From contig NZ_JAATJS010000002.1 in assembly GCF_011777495.1 (NCBI RefSeq), forward strand, positions 762,854 through 826,853: a stretch of 64,000 nt of DNA, in the 5' to 3' direction. How positions within the stretch are numbered: the stretch's first letter is position 1; each line of letters opens with the position of its first letter. The position numbers and the translations under genes were made by a program. Under the pieces are notes generated by a model. That model did not search any database. It was given only the letters and a program-made list of their open reading frames with translations, and was not told the origin of the DNA. Of this stretch, positions 19,059-28,640 are shown piece after piece. The stretch is from Microvirga terricola (GTDB lineage: Bacteria; Pseudomonadota; Alphaproteobacteria; Rhizobiales; Beijerinckiaceae).

Positions 19059-19745
19059 TCAGATCAACTGCAGCCCCTTCAGGCTCGCGTGCCCTTCGCG
19101 CCCCACGATGATGTGGTCGTGGACCGTGATGCCGAGGGGCTTGGCGACGTCGATGATTTCGCGGGTCATCTTCACGTCGGCCGAGGAGGGTGTCGGGTCG
19201 CCGCTCGGGTGGTTGTGGACCAAAATCAACGCCGAGGCCGAGAGTTCGAGCGCCCGCTTCACCACTTCGCGGGGATAGACGGGCGTGTGGTCGACGGTGC
19301 CGGATTGCTGTACCTCGTCGGCGATCAGCGCGTTGCGCTTGTCGAGAAAGAGCAGGCGGAACTGTTCCTTGTCCATGAACGCCATGGCGGCGCGGCAATA
19401 GTCCAGCACCGAGGTCCAGGAGGATAGAACGGGCCTTTTCGCCACCTCGCCCTTGATAAGACGGCGCGCGGACGCCTCGACGATCTTCAGGTCGGTGACG
19501 ACGCTCTCGCCGAGGCCGGCCACCTCCATCAACCGGGCAGGGGAGGCTGCAAGCACCTCGGCGAAGGAGCCGAAGCGTTTCAAAAGCTCCTTGGCGATGG
19601 GCTTCACGTCCCGGCGCGGGATGGAGCGGAATAGGACGAGTTCCAGAAGTTCGTAATCGGGCAGTGCATCGCCGCCGACGTCCGAGAAGCGGGCTCGGAG
19701 GCGGTCGCGGTGACCGTGATAATGAGGCGTGTCGTCAGCGCTCAT
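19059..19745 (-). CDS. radC: RadC family protein (JAB/MPN domain)
   Basis: RadC-like (UPF0758) protein. 228 residues: N-terminal helix-hairpin-helix segment ([19 protein letters not shown]) and a C-terminal JAB metalloprotease-fold domain with the metal motif [14 protein letters not shown] (H177, H179, D190). Once called a DNA-repair protein; its true role is unsettled in the literature. Monocistronic. Confidence 0.93.
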   Translation of the reverse strand: MSADDTPHYHGHRDRLRARFSDVGGDALPDYELLELVLFRSIPRRDVKPIAKELLKRFGSFAEVLAASPARLMEVAGLGESVVTDLKIVEASARRLIKGEVAKRPVLSSWTSVLDYCRAAMAFMDKEQFRLLFLDKRNALIADEVQQSGTVDHTPVYPREVVKRALELSASALILVHNHPSGDPTPSSADVKMTREIIDVAKPLGITVHDHIIVGREGHASLKGLQLI

Positions 19746-19859
19746 GCTTTCCCGTTACTCTTCGCCCGCGTTGTTCCAGGCAATCGAATCTGGTTCGTGA
19801 GATACAATATTGCAGTTTGAGTTTGAAGCGACCGCAAGCCGGGCGCTCAAGTCCCGGCA

Positions 19860-20129
19860 TCACAATTGATCTGCAATCGCCGCGGCAGTTTCCTTGCCCG
19901 TGGCAACGGGCACGATCTCGAAGCCTGCAAGGTCGCACCATGCGGCGACCCAACGCTGGAGCAAGGTCACGTCATCGCAGCGCATGAGCTGAAAGCAACG
20001 CGTGTAATCGGCTGAAACCCAGCTATCGACGAATTCGAGACCGTCCGGCATCTGCCGGCCTTTCTCGCGAAAGCGCCTGTAAACCGCCTTCGGGTCCTGG
20101 CCGAAGGTCTCGATCACCATGAACAACAC
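19860..20129 (-). CDS. DUF3303 domain-containing protein
   Basis: 89-residue ferredoxin-like-fold protein of the DUF3303 family, recognised by MLFMVIETFGQDP at the start, GLEFVDSWVSADYTRCFQLM and LQRWVAAWCDLAGFEIVPV. Begins with GTG at 20129, giving the usual family N-terminus; ATG 20120 would cut it short. Function unknown. Confidence 0.82.
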   Translation of the reverse strand: MLFMVIETFGQDPKAVYRRFREKGRQMPDGLEFVDSWVSADYTRCFQLMRCDDVTLLQRWVAAWCDLAGFEIVPVATGKETAAAIADQL

Positions 20130-20199
20130 TGACGGCCTCCCCAGCTGGCATGGCTGGAAGGTGCCGCATTCCTTCGGGTAGGTAAATAAGCCTGACCCG

Positions 20200-21021
20200 T
20201 CAGGCCGCAGCGTAGGGCGGCTTGTCCAAGCCCTTCGGCGACAGCGTGAAAATCTCCACGCCTGTCTCCGTGACGCCGACCGTGTGCTCGAACTGGGCCG
20301 AGAGGGAACGGTCGCGGGTCACGGCGGTCCAGCCGTCGGAGAGCACCTTCACCTGCGGGCGGCCCAGATTGATCATGGGCTCGATGGTGAAGAACATGCC
20401 CGGCTTCAGCTCCACGTTATAGGCCGGCTCCACGTAATGCAGGATCGTCGGCGAATCGTGGAAGACCCGGCCGAGGCCGTGGCCGCAGAAATCCCGCACA
20501 ACGGAGCAGCGCTCGGCTTCCGCGTAGGTCTGGATCGCTGCGCCGATATCGTTGGTCGTCGCGCCAGGGCGGACTGCGGCGATGCCGCGCAGCAGGCTTT
20601 CATAGGTGATCTCGCACAGGCGCTGCGCCCGGCGCGGAACGTCGCCGACATAGTACATGCGGCTGGAATCGCCGTGCCATCCGTCGAGAATGACGGTCAC
20701 GTCGATGTTCATGATGTCCCCGTCGCGGAGCGGCTTGTCGTTGGGGATGCCGTGGCAGACGACGTGGTTGATCGAAGTGCAGATCGTCTTGGTATAGCCG
20801 CGATAATGCAGGCAGGCGGGATAAGCCCCGTGGTCGCGGATGAAATCGAAGGTGAGCTTGTCCAGAGCCTCGGTGGTGACGCCGGGAGCGACCTTGTCGA
20901 CGAGCATGTCGAGCGCTTCCGCCGCTAGGCGTCCCGCGCGGCGCATCCCTTCGAAGGCCTCGGGGCCATGCAGGGGAATTTCGGCCGCCCGCTTACGCTC
21001 AATAACGTCGGTATCAGTCAT
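20200..21021 (-). CDS. map: Type I methionine aminopeptidase
   Basis: Removes the initiator methionine from new proteins. All five metal ligands are present: D107 and D118 (NIDVTVILDGWHGDSS), H181 (GHGLG), E214 (TIEPM) and E245 (FEHTVGV), and H90 of VCHGIPN. I choose ATG 21021 (MTDTDVIERK), six bases after AAGGA; the adjacent ATG 21024 is too close. 273 residues. Divergent from the FkbM gene. Confidence 0.96.
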   Translation of the reverse strand: MTDTDVIERKRAAEIPLHGPEAFEGMRRAGRLAAEALDMLVDKVAPGVTTEALDKLTFDFIRDHGAYPACLHYRGYTKTICTSINHVVCHGIPNDKPLRDGDIMNIDVTVILDGWHGDSSRMYYVGDVPRRAQRLCEITYESLLRGIAAVRPGATTNDIGAAIQTYAEAERCSVVRDFCGHGLGRVFHDSPTILHYVEPAYNVELKPGMFFTIEPMINLGRPQVKVLSDGWTAVTRDRSLSAQFEHTVGVTETGVEIFTLSPKGLDKPPYAAA

Positions 21022-21120
21022 CATAGGTCCTTGGAAACGTAGGCCCGAATGTAGGGATCGGCGCGTCCGACGCAAGCAAAGACATCATGCACACGCTTGC
21101 GAATGAAGCGCGAGGGTGTC

Positions 21121-21993
21121 ATGAGCACCCCGCATTCGCTTTGTTTGCCGGTATTGGACTTCTCCATAATGAACGATTTTGGCCCATTTGGCACCCTTTC
21201 TCCTTCAGGTTTTACCCGCTGGGTGATCGAGCGCACGCGCGCCATGCCGGAAGGGTGGGCGACCCGCCGCCTGGCCCTCATGCTGCGCCGGCTTGTGGTG
21301 CAGTCGCTGAATGGCTCGCCGATCGATCTCGAGACGTTCGGCATCAAGATGCGCCTGCACCCCTATAACAACGTCTGCGAGAAGCGCATTCTCCTCACCC
21401 CCCATTATTTCGACCCTGAGGAACTCGCCCTGCTGGCGACCCGGATCAAGGACGGCTTCACCTTCGTCGATGTGGGCGCGAATGTCGGCTGGTACGCGCT
21501 GTTCGCCGCCAGCAAGGCCGGGGCGTCCTCGCGCATTCTGGCGGTGGAGCCGCAGCCGGAAATCTTTGACCGCCTGACCTTCAATATCAGCCAGAACCCC
21601 TTCGGCACCGTGAAGGCCGTCGCCTGCGCGGTGGCCGACAAGACCGGCGAGCTGACCCTCTTCCTCGACCCCAACAACCGCGGCGAATCGAGCGTGAAGA
21701 TCGTCAGTTCGAGCCAGACCGACGCCATCCGCGTTCCGGCCGTTACTCTGCTCGATCTTTTCGAGCGGGAGGGTTTTGCCCATGTCGATGCGGTCAAGCT
21801 TGATGTGGAAGGGGCGGAGGACCTGATCCTCGACCCGTTCTTCCGCGATGCGCCCGAGGCGCTCTACCCCTCACTCTTCATCATCGAGGACGGGCGCGAA
21901 AGCTGGCAGATCGACTTGCCGAAGCTCTTGGAGGGCAAGGGTTACAAGCTCATCATGCAGACGCGGATGAATCTGGTTTTCGAGCGGAAGTGA
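21121..21993 (+). CDS. FkbM family SAM-dependent methyltransferase
   Basis: Class I methyltransferase of the FkbM family, often acting on sugars or secondary metabolites. The SAM loop FTFVDVGANVGWYALFAA, acidic strand VEPQPEIFDRL and VKLDVEGAEDLIL are the hallmarks. Start is uncertain: ATG 21121 (behind GAGGGTG) is chosen; 21097 and 21169 are alternatives. 290 residues. Stands alone, so the substrate is unknown. Confidence 0.88.
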   Translation: MSTPHSLCLPVLDFSIMNDFGPFGTLSPSGFTRWVIERTRAMPEGWATRRLALMLRRLVVQSLNGSPIDLETFGIKMRLHPYNNVCEKRILLTPHYFDPEELALLATRIKDGFTFVDVGANVGWYALFAASKAGASSRILAVEPQPEIFDRLTFNISQNPFGTVKAVACAVADKTGELTLFLDPNNRGESSVKIVSSSQTDAIRVPAVTLLDLFEREGFAHVDAVKLDVEGAEDLILDPFFRDAPEALYPSLFIIEDGRESWQIDLPKLLEGKGYKLIMQTRMNLVFERK

Positions 21994-21999
21994 CGCCGG

Positions 22000-22719
22000 T
22001 CACCGCAGCGTGACGATCTCCACCGGGTGGTCGATCACGACTTCCTCCGGCGTGATCCGACAGACATAGGCGTAGGACTCAACACCCATCGCAAGCGCGT
22101 GGCGGAAGGCCTTGTCGTAGGCGGGGTCGATGTCCCGCGCCACGTCGAAGCGGTCGGCCTCCATCTGGATCACATAGACCAGAGCGGCCCGTGCGCCCGC
22201 CGCAACCATATCCACAAGCTCATAGAGGTGCTTGGCGCTCCTTGCCGCGATGCAATCGGGAAACTCGGCAAAGCCTGGTTGGCGCATCAGGTGGCAGTTC
22301 TTGACCTCGAGGTAACAGGGCGGCGCGCCGTCCTTCTCCAACAGGAAGTCGATGCGGCTGTTCCTGCCATATTTCACCTCCGGCCGGATGCGGTCGTAGC
22401 CGGTGAAGGGGGCGAGTTGGCCTGCCCGTAGGGCCTCCGCGACCAGAAGGTTGGGACGTGAGGTGTTGATGCCCACCAACTGCTTCGGTCCACCGCCTGC
22501 CGCCACTTCCACAAATTCCCAGTTGTATTGCAGCTTGCGCTTGGGGTTCGTGGCGCGGGAGAGCAGGACGCGGCTTCCCGGCTCCTTCAGGCCCAGCATC
22601 GCGCCGGGATTGGCGCAGTGGACCGTCACCTGCTTTCCGTCCGGCAGGACAACGTCGGCGAGAAAGCGCTTGTAGCGCTCGATCAGACGGCCTTCGAGGA
22701 GAGTTTCGGCAAAACGCAT
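22000..22719 (-). CDS. sfsA: Sugar fermentation stimulation protein SfsA
   Basis: SfsA-family protein, DNA-binding in E. coli and related to nuclease folds; its cellular role is unclear. 239 residues from ATG 22719 ([20 protein letters not shown]); a GTG three codons earlier is possible. The family features [30 protein letters not shown] and [13 protein letters not shown] are present, with the D/E/K set of the nuclease-like site. Confidence 0.94.
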   Translation of the reverse strand: MRFAETLLEGRLIERYKRFLADVVLPDGKQVTVHCANPGAMLGLKEPGSRVLLSRATNPKRKLQYNWEFVEVAAGGGPKQLVGINTSRPNLLVAEALRAGQLAPFTGYDRIRPEVKYGRNSRIDFLLEKDGAPPCYLEVKNCHLMRQPGFAEFPDCIAARSAKHLYELVDMVAAGARAALVYVIQMEADRFDVARDIDPAYDKAFRHALAMGVESYAYVCRITPEEVVIDHPVEIVTLR

Positions 22720-22836
22720 GGGGTTCACTCAGGTCTCGGGCTTCCGTAACAGGGGAGAAGCCCTGCCTTCAACCGAAGGCTTGCTTGAGAAATGCCGTTT
22801 CGGGCGCTAAACGCCTTGAAAAAGGATCGTTTTGGC

Positions 22837-23583
22837 ATGGCCGCTCCCATCACAGCCGCCCTTCTCATCATCGGCGATGAGATTTTGTCGGGCCGCACCA
22901 AGGACAAGAATATCGGCTATATCGCCGAGTATCTGACCGGCGTCGGCATCGACTTGTGCGAAGTCCGCATCGTGCCCGACGTGGAGGATGAGATCGTCGC
23001 GGCGCTCAATTCGCTACGCCAGCGCTACACCTATCTCTTCACCACCGGCGGTATCGGCCCGACCCATGACGACATCACCGCCGATGCGGTGGCCCGCGCC
23101 TTCGGCGTCGGCATCGATCACGATCCTCGCGCCGTCGCCATGCTGCGCGAACGCTACCAGCCGCACGAGCTGAACGAGGCGCGTCTGCGGATGGCGCGCA
23201 TCCCGGATGGGGCCGACCTCATCGAGAACCCGATTTCCAAGGCGCCCGGCTTCAAGATCGGCAATGTGTTCGTTATGGCGGGCGTGCCCGCGATCATGCA
23301 GTCCATGCTCGACACCATCGCGCCGACGCTTCAGACCGGGGCGCGCATGCTGGCCGAGACTATTGAGGCCGAGGGGCTCGCCGAGGGCAACTATGCCGCG
23401 GGTCTGGCCGACATTGCCTCCGCCCATCCAGGCGTTTCCATCGGGTCCTACCCGTCCTTTTCCACCAGCGGCTTCCGCAATCAGATCGTCGTGCGGGGCA
23501 GGGACCCCGTCGCCGTCGCGCGCGCCGTTGCCGCCGTCCAGGATCTGCTCCATCGCCTCAAGAGCGATGGGGTGCCACATTAA
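22837..23583 (+). CDS. MoaB/CinA-type competence/damage-inducible domain protein
   Basis: Stand-alone molybdopterin-binding-like (MoCF) domain protein of the CinA N-terminal type. 248 residues from ATG 22837; [15 protein letters not shown] and [18 protein letters not shown] are the signature. It has the COG1058 domain but not the C-terminal nicotinamide-nucleotide amidase domain of full CinA. Called competence/damage-inducible by homology only; a role as ADP-ribose or NMN-related hydrolase is possible. Confidence 0.88.
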   Translation: MAAPITAALLIIGDEILSGRTKDKNIGYIAEYLTGVGIDLCEVRIVPDVEDEIVAALNSLRQRYTYLFTTGGIGPTHDDITADAVARAFGVGIDHDPRAVAMLRERYQPHELNEARLRMARIPDGADLIENPISKAPGFKIGNVFVMAGVPAIMQSMLDTIAPTLQTGARMLAETIEAEGLAEGNYAAGLADIASAHPGVSIGSYPSFSTSGFRNQIVVRGRDPVAVARAVAAVQDLLHRLKSDGVPH

Positions 23584-23605
23584 CCTAGCCCCAACGAGTG
23601 CGCCG

Positions 23606-24112
23606 ATGTCTCCGACCTCTCCAAAAGCCTTCCCCGTCTCCTGGGATCAGTTTCACCGCGATGCGCGGGCGCTTGCGTGGCGTCTGGCTTCCGCAGGCCC
23701 GTTCGAGGCCATCGTCTGCATCACACGCGGCGGCCTCGTTCCGGCGGCCATCGTGGCGCGCGAGCTTGACGTGCGGCTCATCGAGAGCGTCTGCATCGCG
23801 AGCTATCACGACTACAAGAACCAGGGCGAGTTGCATGTGCTCAAAGACATCGCGCCCTCCATCAAGGCTCTCGGCGACGGCAAGGGGAAGGGCGTTCTCG
23901 TCATCGACGACCTGACCGACACCGGCAAGACGGCCAAGATCGTGCGCGACATGCTGCCGAACGCCCATTTCGCCGCCGTTTACGCCAAGCCCGCGGGACG
24001 TCCGGTGATCGATACTTTTGTCACGGAAGTGAGCCAGGATACGTGGATCTATTTCCCGTGGGATATGGGCCTCGCCTATCAGGCCCCGATCCGCGAGGGT
24101 TCGGCTGGCTGA
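23606..24112 (+). CDS. gpt: Xanthine phosphoribosyltransferase
   Basis: Purine salvage enzyme converting xanthine or guanine with PRPP to the nucleotide. 168 residues with the PRPP loop [15 protein letters not shown], the N-terminal [19 protein letters not shown] and C-terminal WIYFPWDMG, all typical of Gpt. The start at 23606 lies 22 bases after the previous gene's stop; a frame open to 23207 overlaps that gene and is spurious. Confidence 0.94.
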   Translation: MSPTSPKAFPVSWDQFHRDARALAWRLASAGPFEAIVCITRGGLVPAAIVARELDVRLIESVCIASYHDYKNQGELHVLKDIAPSIKALGDGKGKGVLVIDDLTDTGKTAKIVRDMLPNAHFAAVYAKPAGRPVIDTFVTEVSQDTWIYFPWDMGLAYQAPIREGSAG

Positions 24113-24136
24113 CAAAGCCCGTAAGGAGGAGACGCC

Positions 24137-25693
24137 GTGGCTGATTTCGATATCGCGCGCACGCGCAAAAGCCTGTTCAGCGCTCTCCTCGATGCCAGGG
24201 ACACCTTTGGGCGCGACAAGATCGCGCTCGAGGATCTGGAACGCCAGCCGATCAGCTTCGGCCGCCTCGTGCTGGCCGCGCTGCTTCTCGGTCGTAAGTT
24301 GGCCGCTTTGACGAAAGAGCGCGAGCGTGTGGCGGTGCTGTTGCCGAACGTGCAGGGCATCGCGGTCACGCTCTTCGGGCTCAATGCCTTCGGGCGCGTT
24401 CCGGCGTTTCTGAACTTCACGGCGGGCCTGAAGAACCTGAAAGCCGCCTGCGAGCTGGCGCAGATCGAAACTATCGTGACCTCGCACCGCTTCGTCGAGC
24501 AGGGCAAGCTCGACGATATTGTTGCGGCTTTGGGTGAGGGGCGGCGGATCGTCTGGCTGGAAGAGGTGCGCGCCTCGATCACCAGTCTCGACAAGATTCG
24601 CGCCCTAGTGGAGAGCTGGTTCGCGCGGCGCGTCCATGCGCCGGCGGGCGTGCAGCCTGACGATCCCGCCGTCGTGCTCTTCACCTCCGGCTCGGAGGGC
24701 AAGCCGAAAGGCGTCGTGCTGTCCAACGCGAACCTCGTCGCCAATGCCTATCAGGTGAAGGCCCATGCGGGCGGCGTACTGACGCCGGACGACGTCTTCT
24801 TCAACCCGCTGCCGATCTTCCATTCCTTCGGCCTGACGGCGGGTCTGCTGACGGCGGTACTCAACGGCATGAAGAGCGTGCTCTATCCAAGCCCGCTTCA
24901 TTATCGGCAAATTCCGAAGCTGATCGCCGGCACGCGCGCCACCATCGTGCTTGCCACCGACACCTTTCTCCAGGGCTATGCCCGCGCCGCCGACGAGAAC
25001 GACTTGAAAAGCGTGCGCTACGTCATCGCCGGCGCCGAGCGCGTGAAGGAGGAAACGCGAAAGCTTTGGGGACGCTACGGCACCGTCATTCTGGAAGGAT
25101 ATGGCGCGACCGAATGCGCGCCTGTGCTCGCGGTCTCTCTCCCGGATAAAAACCGCGTCGGCTCGGTGGGGGCGTTCCTGCCGGGGATCGAGTGGCGGCT
25201 CGAGCCTGTCGAGGGCATCCACGAGGGCGGGCGGCTGCATGTACGCGGCCCGAACGTGATGAAGGGCTATCTCAGCCCCGAGCGTCCGGGCGGAATCGAG
25301 ACTCCCACCGAGGGATGGCACGACACAGGCGATATCGTCGCCGTCGATGACGGGTTGATCACCATTCTCGGCCGCGCCAAGCGCTTCGCGAAGGTCGGCG
25401 GGGAAATGATCTCGCTCGCCGCTATCGAGGCGATGGTGCAGGGTCTGTGGCCCGACGCGAACCACGTGGTCGTCGCCTTGCCCGACCCGCGTAAGGGCGA
25501 GCAGATCGTTCTCGTCACCGAAAAGCCCGATGCGGACCGCGACGTGCTTCTGGCCCATGCGCGGGAGCAGGGCTTTCCGGAGCTTTGGGTTCCCAAGGCC
25601 ATTCTGGTGTCGCCTCTTCCCGTTCTCGGCTCCGGCAAGGTGGACTACGCCGCCGCCGTGGAAATGGCGCGTCGGCTTCAGGCGATGCTTTAG
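24137..25693 (+). CDS. AMP-binding acyl-[ACP] synthetase, Aas C-terminal type
   Basis: Adenylate-forming enzyme resembling the acyl-ACP synthetase half of Aas, which activates fatty acids for re-use in phospholipids. 518 residues; P-loop-like FTSGSEGKPKGVVLSN, LEGYGATECAPV, WHDTGDI and the late GRAKRFAKVGGEMIS are the ANL motifs. The start is GTG 24137, six bases after AAGGAGGA. The acyltransferase half of bifunctional Aas is absent. Follows gpt by 24 bases. Confidence 0.87.
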   Translation: MADFDIARTRKSLFSALLDARDTFGRDKIALEDLERQPISFGRLVLAALLLGRKLAALTKERERVAVLLPNVQGIAVTLFGLNAFGRVPAFLNFTAGLKNLKAACELAQIETIVTSHRFVEQGKLDDIVAALGEGRRIVWLEEVRASITSLDKIRALVESWFARRVHAPAGVQPDDPAVVLFTSGSEGKPKGVVLSNANLVANAYQVKAHAGGVLTPDDVFFNPLPIFHSFGLTAGLLTAVLNGMKSVLYPSPLHYRQIPKLIAGTRATIVLATDTFLQGYARAADENDLKSVRYVIAGAERVKEETRKLWGRYGTVILEGYGATECAPVLAVSLPDKNRVGSVGAFLPGIEWRLEPVEGIHEGGRLHVRGPNVMKGYLSPERPGGIETPTEGWHDTGDIVAVDDGLITILGRAKRFAKVGGEMISLAAIEAMVQGLWPDANHVVVALPDPRKGEQIVLVTEKPDADRDVLLAHAREQGFPELWVPKAILVSPLPVLGSGKVDYAAAVEMARRLQAML

Positions 25694-25758
25694 GCTTGGC
25701 ACAATCCCGCGCGTGCGGCGTTCTTATTGCGTACGGCATCCCCTGGCGGATCGACGTC

Positions 25759-26058
25759 ATGAAGCACTTGAAATCCTGGGCGATCATCGTGGCCGTGACG
25801 GCCTTTGCGACCGGTGCACAGGCCCAGCGGCCCCTCACGACCGCCATGCCCTGCTTCCAGGCGCAGAGGATCGTAGCCTCGCGCGGTGCGGCGGTGCTCG
25901 GCACTGGCCCCTATACCTACGATCGCTTCGTACGGGACCTCTCGTTCTGCCAGGTCAACGAATATCTTCAGCCTGCCTGGGTGCCCGCGCGCGACACGCC
26001 TCAATGCTTTGTGGGGTATCGCTGCAAGACCGGCCCGCGCGAGTTGTTTGATTTCTGA
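25759..26058 (+). CDS. Small secreted protein, unknown
   Basis: 99 residues from ATG 25759. A clear signal peptide (LKSWAIIVAVTAFATGAQAQ, cleavage at AQA|Q) is followed by a mature part with four cysteines (AMPCFQ, LSFCQV, PQCFVG and YRCKTG) and aromatic-rich LQPAWVPARDTPQ. Likely periplasmic and disulfide-bonded; no function known to me. Confidence 0.7.
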   Translation: MKHLKSWAIIVAVTAFATGAQAQRPLTTAMPCFQAQRIVASRGAAVLGTGPYTYDRFVRDLSFCQVNEYLQPAWVPARDTPQCFVGYRCKTGPRELFDF

Positions 26059-26086
26059 AACTGACACGCCCTTATCGCAGTAAAGA

Positions 26087-26109
26087 GGCTCCCCAAAGCT
26101 TGGGAAGCC
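26087..26109 (+). terminator. Hairpin downstream of the small secreted protein gene
   Basis: A 10-position stem with one mismatch (GGCTCCCCAA against TTGGGAAGCC) and the loop AGC, 28 bases after the gene's stop. No strong U-run follows, so termination is only likely. Confidence 0.4.
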
Positions 26110-26353
26110 CATCGATTCTAGAAAAATCGTCTCAACTTAGACTTTCGAATGGGTTTCCCTAGGGGCATGGCGGCCGTCCCGTGTCGGAAGGTCTTCACAA
26201 TTACTGTTGGAATTTTGACACACCTCTCGGTAGAAATCGCGAGAATTGCCCCATTTTGTCCTCTTTTTGGGCAAAACGCCCGCAACTTCGCCAAAACCGA
26301 GCTTGGCCGCGATTGCCTCCGATCCTGAGGTGGGTATTGTTACCTTAGGCATT
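26110..26353 (+). promoter_or_regulatory. Porin upstream region
   Basis: The 338-base gap before the porin is less GC-rich than its surroundings. It holds a perfect TTGACA at 26215-26220, but I see no well-spaced -10 match after it, so a promoter is suspected and not defined. No open frame of interest. Confidence 0.35.
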
Positions 26354-26370
26354 GGAGGTACCACCTCCAG
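26354..26370 (+). promoter_or_regulatory. Inverted repeat in porin 5' leader
   Basis: TGGAGGT and ACCTCCA are perfect 7-base arms around ACC, 27 bases before the porin start. One arm contains GGAGG, so in the RNA it could mask or mimic a ribosome site; it could also be an operator. The real site is the later TTTGGAG. Confidence 0.45.
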
Positions 26371-26396
26371 CGCAGCGAAATTTTTGGAGAATCCCA

Positions 26397-27683
26397 ATGA
26401 AGCTCGTTAAGAGCCTAATGCTCGGATCGGTCGCGGGGCTTGCTGGTGTCGTCGGCGCTCAGGCTGCCGATTTGCCGGCGAAGAAGGCTGCTCCGGTTGA
26501 GTACGTGCGCGTCTGCACCACTTACGGTGAAGGCTTCTTCTACATTCCTGGCACGGAAACCTGCCTGCGCGCCGGTGGCCGCGTCCGCGCCGATTATGTG
26601 TATGCCCAGCCGTTCAACCGCGCGGATGATGCCTTCGGCTTCCGTGCTCGCGGCCGTATCCAGCTCGATGCCCGCACAGCGACCGCTTACGGGCTGCTGC
26701 GCACCTTCGTCCGCTTCGAGATCACCCGCGATTCCGGCACGCCGCTCTTCGCGACCGGCCGCATCGGCACCACGCCTGACGTCAACGAGGCCTTCATCCA
26801 GTTCGGCGGCCTGACCGCCGGTCGTGTGACGACCTTCTTCGACAACGGCGACTTGCCGACCGAGCACATGGGCACCCTGCGCTTCTCCGACTCGCCGGAC
26901 GTGGACCTGCTCGCCTACACCTTCACCTTCGGCGACAACTGGTCGGCCACGATCTCGATCGAAGACGGTCTTGAGCGCCGCGACAACGGCCTTGTCGGCA
27001 GCCCGTTCGGCCTGGTCCCCGCTGGCCAGCGCATGCCCGACGTCGTCGCCAACGTGAAGTACACCGGTACCTGGGGTACGGCTCAGCTCTCCGGCGCGGT
27101 TCACCAGATCCGCAGCGCGGTCCTGACCAACGGCGTGTTCGTTTCGCCGATCCTCGGCTCGATCCCCGACACCGAATACGGCTTCGCCGTGCAGGGTAAC
27201 GTCGGCGTCAACCTGCCGATGCTCGGCGCGGGCGATGCGGCCTGGGTCAACGTGGCCTATGCCAACGGCGCTCTCGGCTACATCACCGGCGGCTCGACCG
27301 ATGGCCTCTCGACCGGCATCCTCAACGTCCTGCTCGTCGACGCGTTCGTGAACCCGACCACGGGCGATCTCAGCCGCGGCCGTGGCTGGTCGGTGGCCGG
27401 TGGCTACCGCCACTTCTGGACCCCGCAAATCCGTCAGGCGATCTTCGGCTCCTACGCCCGGTTCGACTACTCGGCGCAGGCTCGTGAGGTGGGCCTTCCG
27501 GACTTCACCGAAACCCGCCTCGGCACCAACATCTTCTGGACCCCGGTCAGCGGTCTCGACTTCGGCGCCGAAGTCATCTGGGTTCGCCTGGATCCCCATG
27601 GTCGCGTCGAGGGCCCGAACGGACGCCTCGTCAGCTCCGACCACGCTTGGGAAGGCCGCCTGCGCGTGCAGCGCGACTTCTAA
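26397..27683 (+). CDS. Rhizobiales-type outer-membrane porin
   Basis: Major trimeric outer-membrane channel of the alphaproteobacterial porin family. 428 residues; signal peptide MKLVKSLMLGSVAGLAGVVG with cleavage near AQA|ADLP, then the family start ADLPAKKAAPVEYVRVCTTYG and GFFYIPGTETCLRAGGRVRADY. A C-terminal aromatic residue (RVQRDF) fits beta-barrel assembly. It has its own promoter region and strong terminator, as expected for an abundant protein. Confidence 0.94.
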   Translation: MKLVKSLMLGSVAGLAGVVGAQAADLPAKKAAPVEYVRVCTTYGEGFFYIPGTETCLRAGGRVRADYVYAQPFNRADDAFGFRARGRIQLDARTATAYGLLRTFVRFEITRDSGTPLFATGRIGTTPDVNEAFIQFGGLTAGRVTTFFDNGDLPTEHMGTLRFSDSPDVDLLAYTFTFGDNWSATISIEDGLERRDNGLVGSPFGLVPAGQRMPDVVANVKYTGTWGTAQLSGAVHQIRSAVLTNGVFVSPILGSIPDTEYGFAVQGNVGVNLPMLGAGDAAWVNVAYANGALGYITGGSTDGLSTGILNVLLVDAFVNPTTGDLSRGRGWSVAGGYRHFWTPQIRQAIFGSYARFDYSAQAREVGLPDFTETRLGTNIFWTPVSGLDFGAEVIWVRLDPHGRVEGPNGRLVSSDHAWEGRLRVQRDF

Positions 27684-27706
27684 GCGAAGTCTCACGACAA
27701 CAATCG

Positions 27707-27736
27707 AAAAACCCCGGTGGCGACACCGGGGTTTTT
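27707..27736. terminator. Strong intrinsic terminator after porin
   Basis: A 13-position stem (AAAAACCCCGGTG and CACCGGGGTTTTT) with the loop GCGA, ending in TTTTTCTTTT. It works for the porin and, through the A-run, for the convergent gene. Confidence 0.92.
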
Positions 27737-27789
27737 CTTTTCATCGGCTATGGAAACGCGGATCAGGGCTTGAGGTGGGCCACCGCCCT

Positions 27790-28170
27790 TCATGGCCGCG
27801 CGATGTGCCACGCACCGGCGACACCATCGCCCGTCGCTTCGCCGGGCTTCGTGTCCTTGCTCCAGTGATAGACCGGCTTGCCCTGATATGCCCATTGCTT
27901 CGATCCATCGTCGCGGGCGATCACCGTCCAATGCCCGCTGCTCTTCGCGTCGGCGGCAGCGGCGAGAGGCGGCCAGTTCTGCGCGCACACGCCCGTGCAG
28001 TTCGATTTGCCCGCCGCGTCGCGGTCATAGACATAGAGGGTCATTCCCTTGGCAGCATCGACCAGGGCCTTGCCCTTGCTGGTCTCGCTTTCCTTTCCTT
28101 GAGCGAAAGCCGGCTGCGCGGCGAGAATTCCTCCCGCGATCGCGACGGCCACAAAACCGAATTTGAGCAT
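27790..28170 (-). CDS. COG4315-type secreted repeat lipoprotein-like protein
   Basis: Predicted periplasmic protein, 126 residues, with a signal peptide ending at AFA|QGKESE. The family's repeats are visible: GMTLYVYDRDAAGKSNCTG followed by CAQNWPPL, and YQGKPVYHWSKDTKPGEATGD. Function unknown; members carry a conserved Cys pair (here NCTGVC). It converges with the porin. Confidence 0.85.
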   Translation of the reverse strand: MLKFGFVAVAIAGGILAAQPAFAQGKESETSKGKALVDAAKGMTLYVYDRDAAGKSNCTGVCAQNWPPLAAAADAKSSGHWTVIARDDGSKQWAYQGKPVYHWSKDTKPGEATGDGVAGAWHIARP

Positions 28171-28364
28171 CGATCCCTCCCGAGCGTGTCAGATCCCTTT
28201 TCAGAAATGTGCGACGCTGCGATTTGTGCCTCACCCATCCCTGGCCAAGAAGAAGTAGGAGGGAAGGGGGACGCGGAAAGATGTCCGGTCCTGTTCATCG
28301 GCAATTCAAGGGCCGGGCCTCACTCTCCCGCCGCACCAGTGATGAGACATGACAGGAGATGGTT

Positions 28365-28640
28365 GTGACGGGTGCATTCGACCGAAGAGGGTTTGTCGTC
28401 ATCGCTCCCGCCCTGTTCGCGGGCGCGCTCGGCGGCTGCGCGGCCAGCGCCGACTTCACCTATGGCGAGTTCCAATACGGTCCCGGCTATCAGACCGAGC
28501 GGGTCTATGGGCGGCGGGTCTATGGCGACACCAGCCAGGGCCTCGCAAGCGAAGCCTGCCGGGGCGCTGTGCGGCGGCATGTGAATGCGTCCGGAGAGAC
28601 CGTTGTCACCGACAACCGCGCCTGCGACCGGATGCCTTGA
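28365..28640 (+). CDS. Small predicted lipoprotein, unknown
   Basis: 91 residues with a signal segment and lipobox-like LGGC (FAGALGGCAAS). The mature part is Gly/Tyr/Arg-rich (YGEFQYGPGYQTERVYGRRV) and ends in a region like CRGAVRRHVNAS. I choose GTG 28365, six bases after AGGAG; ATG 28359 abuts that site. Its stop touches the comB start. No known family. Confidence 0.65.
   Translation: MTGAFDRRGFVVIAPALFAGALGGCAASADFTYGEFQYGPGYQTERVYGRRVYGDTSQGLASEACRGAVRRHVNASGETVVTDNRACDRMP

Noticed and set aside
26415..27695. 426-codon minus frame opposite the porin
   Set aside because: Antisense shadow with no family features.
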